Shown here piece by piece: positions 47,201 through 59,200 of a DNA stretch of 64,000 nt. The number at the start of each line of letters is the position of its first letter. The stretch's first letter is position 1. The DNA is from Astropecten irregularis (Eukaryota > Echinodermata > Asteroidea > Paxillosida > Astropectinidae). A program made the position numbers and the translations under genes. Under the pieces are notes generated by a model. That model searched no databases. It was not told the DNA's origin and saw only the letters and a program-made list of their open reading frames with translations. The stretch spans positions 18,104,001-18,168,000 of the forward strand of contig OZ020244.1 of the NCBI GenBank assembly GCA_963971285.1. The letters are read 5' to 3'.

Positions 47201-50200
47201 GTATATCAAGGCTGGGGAGAATCCAGAATTGCGAAAGGACAGGGGGAAATCAGAGGATGGATGACACTCCACCTGTAAGCTTAGGGATCTGGGGCCAATT
47301 TCATAGAGCTGCTTAAACACCAAAATTTGCTTAAAGGTACAATACATGATTAGTAAAGGTCACAGGACAGCACTCATACTGAGTCTGATCAAACATGTAC
47401 CGGGTAAATGAAATAATAAACCTGTGAAAATTTGAGCTCAATCGGACATCTGAGTCACAAGAAAATAGCAAAAACCCGACTCCGTTTTTCTTATAAAACA
47501 TGAAGAATGGTTTGATCTTACCCTGAGATCAAAACTGTATTCGCTCTTTGTTTTACTAATTTCTGGATAAATACAGTATTTCAGGTTGAAATATTTTAAC
47601 GGTATGTTTCTACCAGCACCATCTCCGTACCTTGTGTGAAAGGGGGTAATTTAATAATTATTTTGGAGGACTTGCAAATCCTATATGCTCCCTTTAAGCA
47701 CCAAAAACCTTGGTCAATAAAATCAGTATGCCATTCAAAACTCTTTGTTAATGTTATGCTCAGCAAACAGTGGCTGAATACAAGTCAAAAGCACCACATG
47801 AACAAGGAAGGCTTTTCATGCTTAAGCAGATTTTGTGCTTAAGCAGCTCTATGAAATTAGCCCCTGGACTTGGGGGAGAAGGGGTGATGATCAAAGATGG
47901 ATCTCTGTCAATAAGACATGCAACTTGGACATTAAAAAGGAGGAAATTTTGATCTTTGCCATACTTATAGTGTTTTAAAAGTGAATCAGCTGAACCGAGG
48001 CAAAGTTGCATGCCTGGTCAATAGAATCAGCCAGTGACACATGAAGGCAACAAGCAAACTGTCATAAAGATTCCCACCAAACTGCACTTACCCACAAAAC
48101 TTCTGGGGACGTTTGAGATATGGAGGGTGACGTAGCTTCCAGTCTGCACGTAGTAGAAACGAACAAATACAAATTGAGATTAAGCCCAGGATCTGACTCA
48201 GTCCAATTCAATTTTTGGCCTTAAATTCTCGAATACTGGACTAGCGCCTCAAACAGGTCATTCAAGAGACCAGTGCCTAAACCCTAAACCCTCTGAACCT
48301 ACCACACAAGACAAAGGTTTGTTATCGCATTTTAACCAAAGTCTCCACAGGGGAACTGTATCATAAACCATGCATTACCACTTAAACCAAACTGTGGTGT
48401 ATTGTGGTATTTGGGATCGAATTAGGACAGCCTGAGCCTCCCCCCAATCTTACCTTGGCCCCGCCTTCCCTCTCCTCGGCCAGGATGCGTTTGCGGGTCC
48501 GGTTGAAGTTCTCAAACTGGAAGATGCGGGCGTAGTCCCTGGGCAGGTTCTCCTTGGTGTCCCACGGGGACGTACGGAAGCTCTTCAAGCCTCGATACCT
48601 TTAATACACATAGAAACATTCAACAATCTCATTTATCACTTATTTCCAGACCCAAAGCACCGAATGTATTCAGAAAGGCTGTTTATAATAGATAAATAAC
48701 TTCTGGGGGACAGGGAATGTTTTATATCCCAATATGGAATGGTAAAGGTATAATACATGTTCACACTTTATCTATCCAGCATGTACAGGAAATAATAAAC
48801 CCGTGAAAATTTGAGCTCAATCGGACATCTGAGTCACGAGAAAATGCGAAAACCCGACTCAATTTTTCTTAAAAAACATAAAGAATGGTTTTGATCTCTG
48901 CATATGATCAAATGATCAAACTGTTTTTGGTCGCTGTTTAGCTAATTTCGGGATAAATACATCGGCATTTCCAGTGGAAATATTTTAACAGTATGTTTCT
49001 ACCAGCACCATCTTTATATCCTGAAAGTTATACGTAAATCTGTGAACATTTCTGTTTGAATATGTTACCAATCCTGTACTGTACCTTTAAGGCTGAAATT
49101 TGGCATAAAGGTTATGTTATCATGTTATCAGCTATTGAAGAGGGTGATCAATAATTCATACCAACACGTAATGATGACAATTATGATAAAAAAGGTTTGG
49201 GTTGGAACTTATAGCTAGGGCTCATGGCTAAATACTCACCTTGCAAATCGTTGTCTAGCTGGTAAGTCCATGGGAGTGTCCACTTCATCAGGATACATCA
49301 CCTGCATCCGTTCCTCTCGATACTTCTCAAGCCTGGTTGGAATGAAATGGTTGAAAAGGTTCATAGAGAATTCCATAGAGAATACACACAGGTTACAAAT
49401 GCTTCTTAGCTATAGGAGCATGAATTTCAATTTATATTGGAGAGTTTAATGGGGTACAAGCAGAATGGCATATCCACCACTTGATGCTGTCCCAGGGGTT
49501 TTCACTGGCCTCGCCAGTTTCAGGTTAACAAACAAATCAAACTCACTACATCCACTACAGGTAATTTTCTGAAGTTTAACGATTTATCATTTGTTTGTTT
49601 TTGCACTTACATGGCCTTTTCCTGATCCTCATCATAATCAGCATCGTAGTTTGTCTTGCTTCCTTCTGTTACACTTATCTGATGGAGAACAAAAAAGGAT
49701 CAGAAAACAACAATCCTTGTTATTGGGGCTTGAATGGCATGAGGGCAACGATAGGCAAATGCCTAGGCATAACAGATTATAGTACAGCCCTGCATGAGCC
49801 TACACTACTGTTAAAACAATATTCCGACAAACTTTGGACAAAGCGACAAAACATTATGAGGTACTATGTACAGACTGTAATGACGGCAATCATAGGCCGT
49901 GTCCCAAATCTCTGGCTGCGACCGCAAAATAACAAACAAGTCTATGGAAATGGCTGCAGTCACTGGCTAGTGTCTGCCATAGGGGCGTGTGTCATTTGTG
50001 GTTGCAGAGAGAGATTTCAGACAAAGCCTTAATACTTACAGTTTCATAATCCATATCAGTGCCAGCGTGACTAGGGGCTAGTCTGTAATCCTCGCTGTTG
50101 TCCTCTGACATCGCATCTTGAAATTCATCATCATCCTCATCATCATCCTCATCTTCTTCATCATCCTGCAAAAAGGCAACAGGAAAATGAAAACTAGATT

Positions 50201-53200
50201 TGCAAAACAAACACAAAGGAAAATGCAGATCAGAAGTTTTCACTTCATACACTACTATTCTAACTAAGGCCATCACCTCTACGCTTCAAAAACTTATGCA
50301 AGTGTGACATGAAGGCACTCGAGTTGGACCTTGACAAGTGGGAGAAGGTCTCTACCGCATGGGTCTCTACGGTCATACCAGGCGCTGTTCTATCTCCCAC
50401 TGACTAACCTATGTACACCAAGTGACTTCACCAAGTGCAGCCACTGCAGCAGAGACTGTCACTCTCGCATGGGTCACTGTCATACCAGGAGCTGTTCCAT
50501 CTCCCACTGACTATGGACTTTTCCAGGCGCAGATCCATGATCTTGCGAGATCGACAGCTGCCTACTACTAAGGCTTGTTGCTCAATGATAAAGTTTATTT
50601 GTACTGCCTGTGAAGTACCCGTAAACAAACCTACCTCTACCGTTTGGGTCATTTGTAAAATATCAGTGACCATGTACAAAAAAAGTTGTGGCAAATTTGG
50701 GACGGTACCAAAATACGAATTAGAACTGGAAAAGTAAACAGTGCACATTTTCATGTCCCCTTCTTTTTTCTGACTCAATCTGAACATTCCACCTAACAAA
50801 TTGCATAATAAGTCTGAAACATAAAACTAAATGAGCAAAATTATTGTGAACTGGTTTGACAAACCGATGGATTATCTTCATGGTCGCTGTCAATGATCCA
50901 AGCTGCCTGATATTCAGAGGTTCCTTTGGGTACTCTCTTCGTGGTCTTGGTTGTGTTGGACTCCTTCAGAGCATCTGTGTTCAGAAAAGGGTAAAAAAAA
51001 AAACATCAAGAATAAGCAAGTTCGGAAAGAAATGGTGGAGCCCTAGGTCAAAGGTCAATCGGGATAAAATGATTGTACAAAATCAATCAGGACGTCCAAA
51101 CTCGCTTATAAGTCCTAGTTTCTAGCATACTATACTTCACCTTACAGGTACTAGATACATATAGAAGTACTGTTGCGGTAATCCATGCACTGGCAGAGCT
51201 ATTCCTCCGAGAGACTATTGAGGGCAGCAGACAGGCTAAAGGCTGGTTCATACTCGCTGCGTTTACGCACACGCAAAGCACAACGTGAATGTCACATTCG
51301 ATGTTCATACTCTGCCATCTTTCAAGTCTTTACTGCGTGAACATATCTGGTGGATGTTGAAATATTTTAACTTGTCTGAATACTGATCAAACTGGAGCGC
51401 ACAAACTTTTCTCCATTTTCAAATGCTGCGCACAATGACGGGCACTTTTAGTATGCAGTGCACGTTCTTACCCACAGGGCAGTAAAAATGCAGTGAGTAT
51501 GAATTTCCTGCAATCCTTTCTTCAATGTGCTCAGAATTCTGAGAATTAGACTGCATCTGAATTGGCTCATCAGTGGTAACAGCTCCATTTTCCTCTGATT
51601 TATTATTAAAGAGTATAATTTCCCTAGCTGAAGAAAAGAAATTGGATAATTCAGAAATGTTCTTAGAAGATACTTCTACATCTAAGTCCAAATAACCCGG
51701 TTGCAGCTTGAATTCATAGACATTCTATGGTAGTGGCTACAGCTAAGGCTACTTCCCATACACTCGTGCATAAATTGAAGCCATAGCCAAGACACATTAT
51801 GACTAACCCTCTGCCTGAGCTAACTCCTCCTCGGTCGGCCATGTTTGTTCTCCATCCATTGGGTCAGGAATGGCTTCACTGTCCAGGGTCTCCTGCTTAG
51901 CAGGGTCTGCCCTCTCTAGCAGCAAGGCACCTTCCTCCATCTGGTTCTCAGCATCATCCTAGAGACGAATCAATCACACAGATGATGAGGACATAATAAT
52001 CTCCATCTTGAGCTGTACCCGAAGGCTGCCCTAAAAAATACCTCCACTGAAACTGTCCTACAAACTGCTAAACTGCCTGAAATTTTGCAAGCTGTCCATT
52101 TTGCAAGTTTTGCAAGTTTTGTCCTTTACAAAACAAATGTTCAAATTAGGCTTGCCCTTCACCGACGTGGATGAGCACTGTATACTCAGTGCTTGTGAGA
52201 GCACGTGAAAAAAACAAATGTTAAGCAAATTTTTTAGCTGTGTAAATACCCTTTGCTACTTAGATTCAGTCAAGCATTAACATTCCATGGACACCTTGCA
52301 AAAATTAGAATCTATAAAAAGAGAATGATCAATTTGTTTCATTTTTTTTCTAATAAGCAGGAGAGAGTGCTTGTCAAACACACTTTTTTACAAAACTTTT
52401 GAGTGTCCTTTGTTTGTTTTGAAAAATATCATCAGTCCCAGTCAACTTCTTTTTAACACGCCCTGTATACTGAGCCCATCATTCAGTTTTTGAGAGTTTT
52501 TATTTTTCGTATGTTGCCTGCCTCTTGTGCAAAGCCAAATTTGGGGGTGGGGGGATTCGAATACACCAGCAATTATTAAAAGCGCAACCCAACCAGGGAT
52601 TTAGAAGATGTTGTCCTGCTTTTAATGAATATTCATGAGGCGAAGTCATTCCAAATTGTGTCCTAAAAATGCAACATGGGGGAATGTGAAGCTTCAAAAA
52701 CCAAAAAAAAGGGACAAAGAACAGGCAGAAACTCACGGTCGTCATGCCCTCCGGCCCTTTCTGTGTTTTCTTGGCAGTCCTTGAGGTCAAAGGGCAAGGG
52801 TCGGGGGTCCCGTCAATCTGACTCATCTGGAACGTGCCGAATCCCGGCAAATGGACCAGACCATTTGCGGAGAGAGGGGAACCTCGCAGGAAGCCGGACA
52901 CCTTCAGAGTTCCCACCACGCCCTGATTCCATTTGAAAAAAAAAATCACAAATTTGTTTACAAGAAAATAAAAACACTTGAATCAAATCATTATTTTCAT
53001 AATATTACAAAAACCATGCAAAAATGATACAAAATTTCCAACTTTCGCCAAGTATCTGATAATGTTTGCTGCCTCCGCTGTGACTATTTGGGTCAATCAC
53101 CCGTAATGACTTTCCTGTAGTAAACCATTCATCATCATCATGTGGTGTCTTCTCCGATTCAAAGGTTGGTAACAATGACAGCCAGATCTCTCTTTTCTCA

Positions 53201-56200
53201 GCATTCCTTTTTGCTTTCCCATTCCAAACCTTAACATCATCTCCCAAGGTTCTTCTTTGTCTTACCCATTCTCTCCTACCTTCAATAGTGCCTTTTAGAA
53301 TTAAAGTTCAGTCGTCTTCCGCTAGAACCCCCCCTAGAAAATGTCCTGCGAAACCAAAGTTCCTTTCCTTATGACTGTCTGTTAACATATGTTTTGCTTC
53401 CATCCACTGGAGAATCCTTTCATTTGATATCCTATCAGTCCAGCTAATCTTTAAGATTCTTCTGCAGCACCAGTAGTCAAATGCTCTAATTTTATTTTCG
53501 ATTACCTTACTGAATGTCCAGGCTTCTGTTTCATAACCAATAATTAACAAGATACATGCTTTTAGCAGTAAAACATTAGGCAGTGAAAAAGGTTTTTCCA
53601 AATTCTCTCTGTGAACTATTACCGTGTCATTCTGGGGTTCAAAGTTCACCGTCCTTGCCAGAAGGTGTGGCCTGGTGTCCCTCCATTTGATTGGCTGAAG
53701 TCGTTGTTCTGTCATGTGACGTAGCAACAGCAGACCCTCTTGCTCGGTGTCCAGCATGTACAGCTTTTCGTTAGCAAACCTACACAAAACGTGGATACAC
53801 ATGGAAAGTTTGAGGTTTTATATGGTGTCCATGTTTCGAGGATACAAGATAGAACCATTCCAGAATGTGTCAAACTTATACACAACGATTCTTTTGGTTT
53901 AATACCAAGTATGTATAGATGTATGTGTCATCAGTTATAAACAGCACATCTCACTGCTTTGTGGCCAATTTTCATGTTTTCTATACCAGTTTCTCTACCT
54001 AGCACTGCTAACCATGATGAGAAACGTATGCAAACCACAGTGTGCAAACCTCACTGTGCTGAGCATGGTTAGTGTTTAGCCTGATCAAGCATTTACCCGA
54101 TCGTCACAGGAAAATATCAACGATCTATGACAACAATTATGACATGCAGAGTGAACTGTACAAAGTCCGCTGGCGTGACCAGTACAACGCCCCCTGCTAA
54201 ACCACAGAGTGACCCGTTTGGCATCCGCTGAACACGGTACGGTGAACACGCACGCCGGAAATAATGGACGCTGCAGCATCCAATGATCCAGTTCATCAGC
54301 TGCCCGAATGAAGGCTAGCAGTTCCAGAAGCCGAAACGTCACTACTAGCAACATGACATCGCGTGACTTTGATCACATTTTTGTCTTATTTATGACATGA
54401 CTGTGATGGCATCTCACCTTCTCTCGACGGTCTTCTGCAGGACTTTCTTGGCATCATTCCTCTTCTTGACTGGTAACTTGTCCAGACCCTGGCAAACGTT
54501 TTCATAACAGAACCAAAACCACAACGTCAATGAAATCCAAACAGTGAGAGGCAAAATGAATCGGGCAGTATAATGGAATGCAGCTATAACGAACATTACA
54601 AAACCGAGCATTTGGCTATACTGAACATTATCCTTGACTCCCATTTTTGTGTACAGTACGTACCGAATATGGTTCTTTAATTCACTATAATGAACGACCA
54701 CTTTAACAGATATCTGTACATCCCGCCATGTTCGTTATAACGGAGTTCCACTGTACCAATGACCAAATCTACATATGTTCCCATCAAGAGTAAAGTGTCA
54801 GGTCCCTAGGAGGTCATTTGTAAGTTGACTCTGTATAATACCAAAGTAACGTGGACATGACATGTGACACAAGCAGAGGAAACAGCTCATGAAGCAATAT
54901 ACTAGTGTACACCCATAATGCAGAGCATTCTCTGTTCAAAATGAGGGTACTTTTAGGTACTCATGCGAAAAAGGAGAGTAACATTAGACAAGAACAGCAA
55001 AGCCGTCATGACCCGCTACATGTATTACCAACAGCAAATTAAAAAAACAACAACAAACAATACAGTTGTACAATAATGGAGCTAGGTCCTTCATAGCTCC
55101 ATGGTACAATTAGAAACAAAATCACCAACATTTTTTGACAGAAAAACTTTAACATTTTGGTTTTGGTTTAGAGCAATGGCCTGAGACTGAAACTGTGTGT
55201 GGATGACATATAAAACAAATTATACTTGAGGTATATGCTAAAAAAAAGTTCACGGATGGATGAACAGAGGGCCCAATAAACAGAGGGCCCAACAATGGGA
55301 CAGATGGTACTATATATGGGCTCGCTCAGCTCCGCAGCTCACCAAAAACGGAGAGGAACAAAAGAGGTACTGTTCACTGTAACTACGCATGAGGTCTACC
55401 TGTGTGATGACAGTAGTGGCTGGCAGACCCTGTGCAAACAGGCAGGACAGGCAGAGGTCCCCCCACGCATCCCAGCATTCCGTGGGTGAGACCACGCACA
55501 GCAGGGAGTCGGCCACTTTGGCTGCATCCAGCACGGAGGTCAGGTCAGCGGGCGGGGCCAGGAAGGTCAAGCGCTGTTTGAACCTGGGCACGCTGAAACC
55601 GAAAATGCCGGTGGAAATTCATCAAGTCATTGAAACGTGAACATAGTAAAATTGACTGGAGCGGGATTAAAAACCAGGGACTGCCGGAATCATACTGGTG
55701 CCCTACAAACTGAGCTATCCAGCTAGCCTTATATTGGTGGTGTCCCATTATAAAATCTGATCATGAATGACCTTTAAGGAATAGACACATATAATAAACG
55801 CACCCAAGGTCACTGATGATATCACTGTAAGCTGCTGATTGGACGGCCGTCGGGTCACATGACTTCAGTGTCTCCACAACTGCCTTGATATCGCAGTCAG
55901 AGTGTAAGCCAATCACAGCCTGTGTGTACAATATTCATAAAATCTTGAAACCAAAATATAGACGGAGCTTCAAGCATTCTACAATTACACATCCCCACAA
56001 GCTTTTGACAGGAAATTTGTTGTATCAGCCAAACTTTGCACAGTGTCACTATGGCACAAGCTTTTTGGGAGGTACGCTAGCCTTACATAAAATGATACTG
56101 TTAGTGTCTTCAGCGGTGTATTTAGGGAAAACAGCACTCAGGGAAAATGCTACAATTGCGACACCTATTCCAACTCCTGATGCCAATAAAACAAAATCGG

Positions 56201-59200
56201 ACTATTTGAAATTGGAATCTTTCTTTGTTTGTTCATTGGATTAGATTTCCAATAACTTCATCAGTACAGCTACCTTTTTTTTCGCCTTTGCGTTTTTGTG
56301 ACACCTATAAAGTGGCTCCTGGGGCACATGTTCCCCTTGACCCTCTCCCCGATATGCCACTGAGTGACTTAAGTCCTTTAAAATCCTGCCATTCTAGGAA
56401 CAGTGTTACTTGAGTCTTAACTTGAATTTGAGCCCACATTCCTTTCAAAATTGCAGAGATAAGATTAACAAGCTAATTGTGTGATGCATAATACAAAGAT
56501 TATTCATCTTCATTTTTATAAAATTATTGAATGAATACATTTTTTGTGGGGAGAGAAACTCCATTTGATGAAACAGTTTAGCATCCAAGTGATACAGGCC
56601 TGAGTTTTCATATGGTTGATGTTTTTTACCACAAGATGTGGAGCGCTGTCCTTTCCACCGATGCTCCGTTTCTTGGCCAACGTCTCCTCTCTCTTAATCT
56701 GTCTTCTCTGCTGGGCCTGGTAGAAAATGAAGAATATTCCAAATCAAAATTGTTATTTTTCCAAGACGACTTTATTTCACTCCCGCGGTCAAAAATACAA
56801 ACCAAACATGAATGTAAGTTGTATAACATTATCACAAATCATTGGGAATAATAATAATAATAATAATAATTTATAGTGCGCCTTTTCCACAAAAGTGATC
56901 AAAGGCACAACTGAACATCACAGAGGCAAAGCAGGCTTCTTGGTCTCGGTGCCTGGTATACCTGTACATTTCACAAGTTGTCCATTTTGAAGCCTTTCCA
57001 TAACTTCGGTAAAATTGAAAAACAGAAAATATTCACAGCATTAGTTTTATACAAGGGTGATTATTTTGGTGGACAGAAATGAGTTGAAATATTTCTTCCT
57101 TGAATATTTGTTGACCAAAGACTAAAATAAATTAACAATTTTGTTTTAAATCTTTAAAATTAATAAAAGTCCCATAAGAACTGAATAATATGCACAAAAG
57201 TCCATGTATTAGAAGGGAGGCAGAGTGGTTTACTGGTTTTACACTTTTTCTAATGTTTCAATTAACAGATTGCAATGAAATGTTCACAGGTTTGTAATTT
57301 GGAGTAAATGTTGGATCAAAGGAGATATGAATGCTGTTTTGGAACTTTATCCTCATGTGATATCCTTTTAAGAATGAAGTTCATAAGAAATACCGGTACT
57401 TGTAAATTACTTAACTACAGTAATAACACTCAGAACTGCAACATGCCTCTTGTCTTTGTTATTACATGTACTTCTCATAAATCAGGGAATTATTTTAGTT
57501 CCAATTCTTACTTGGTGCCTTCTGTTTATTTTGCTGGCTTCACGTCTGTTTTTCTTGGATTGGGTCTTGATACTAACACGACCTGCGGGAAAAAGACGAT
57601 AACATCTTATTAAAACCAAAATTGTTTTTACTAAAAGTAAAAGGCATTCTGGAATTTTGAATGTCTTTTATAAAATGTCATAATGTAACAACTAACAAAC
57701 TTAGACTACAACCAGTCACTCAGTCAGCACTTAAGTGACTTTCTAATGCATTTATGTCAATTGTCATTATTCATATCACTGACTTTAATCATAATTACCC
57801 ATAAGGATTTCCATCGGAAAACACACAGAAAGATCGTGAGCAAAAACAAATAAGCTGCATTTCATCTTTGACATTCAGAGAAGAGATGGAGTGATTTTCA
57901 AACTGATCTGTGATGTCTTTGATGTCATTTAGGGAAATTATTTTGAACAATTTCTTTCCGTGTAGGCCCTACAACATTAGGCTCAATTGCAGAATACCCC
58001 GCCACTCACCTAGCTCTCCCTCATTGAACAAGTGTACAATGTTGTTCTATATTCTGGGATGTTCTGCAATTAATTCCCACATTTAACCCTACGGGGTTCT
58101 CTGGAGTACCGACCGTCAACCCCAAAATTAAAAAAAAGGGAGTTCAGCGCCCCACACAGCGAAAAATTCCCCATATGCACTGTAACACGGATGGAAACAG
58201 TGCCGTGTGTAAAAAGCGCCGCGCTGATTGGTCAACGCGCGAGGCCGTGCTCGTGACGTCACGGAAACCATGTGCTGGCCCAACTCGTTACGCACGCACG
58301 CAGGGCCGTTGCAGACACGTACGGGGCACGCATTACGCGATGTGCCTATTCAAACACACGCGGTGTACGACTACGCAACGATCAACAGTCGGCCGTACGA
58401 CATCTCCGGATGACCATGCAATTCTATGCATATTCATGTGGCGCTCTCAGCATACACAACCAATAGACCCAACACACGTTATATGAATATTCAACGACCC
58501 AACAATCACACTCAGACGGTGGCGCGGTTTCACGGTAAAATGACAACAAAAATACAGCTCACCAAAGTTCAAATACGATCGCGGTGTCCGTGAGTTCTCG
58601 AACGTCGGGTGACACCACCAAAAATGGTCAAAAGGTCGAAGAAATGTACAAATTTGTATGTTTTTGGTACCATTCGAAAGATCGTGGCGAGGTCTGTCGA
58701 AGTAACTATGGTTAGAGTGGGCATCGCTGAGTATGTGCCCATGCGCGTCAGTTTCATTCATGAAAACTTCCATTTTTGGTCAGTGCGATGACGTCACATA
58801 ATGAGATGATCGTGACGCCCTCTTGCGACCGTTTCGTGCCAATTCGTGTAAGGGATTTTTCGCTGTGCCCCAGTTACTGGGTCTACAGTAAACCAATGCA
58901 TTGTATTTGTAGGGGCTAGTAAGTAGTGAAAACCAATGCCAAGTAATAAGTATTGAACTGAGTCAGTGAGTGATGAAGATTAAGTTGAAGTGAATTAACC
59001 AATTTTAACCGCATGTTTCCATGCGAACAATGGAACCATGTTTACATGTTCTACCCTAACTCATTAATTTACCGGGGATTGTAGCTTTACGGGTCCTAAA
59101 ACTATAAAGGAAAGGAAACTTCTTTTTGAAAAGTAACTTACCTACAAATACTTTGTTGGTCTTCTCCTCTATATTACCAAGGTTAATTTTTTGGAAAGAG

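Larger units (their letters stand above)
41200..49678 (-). other. TSR1: TSR1 exons 12-22 (C-terminal half)
   Basis: In transcript order the exons are 49678-49611, 49332-49240, 48598-48454, 48143-48092, 47096-47038, 46697-46635, 45778-45695, 43597-43495, 42766-42626, 42084-42010 and 41384-41200. They encode the conserved C-terminal domain shared with BMS1: [75 protein letters not shown] and VVRYMFFNR, ending [17 protein letters not shown]. Several exons are only 52-84 bases long. Confidence 0.95.

Noticed and set aside
53308..53622. Extension of the TSR1 exon ending at 53623 into the following open frame
   Set aside because: The frame after NDT becomes LINE reverse transcriptase. The donor GTAATA at 53622 leads to the exon at 52922 that restores TSR1 homology in phase.
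58175..58486. Arg/His-rich open frames in the CpG-rich element as a gene
   Set aside because: They are long only because the element is GC-rich. There is no homology, and three frames are open at once.
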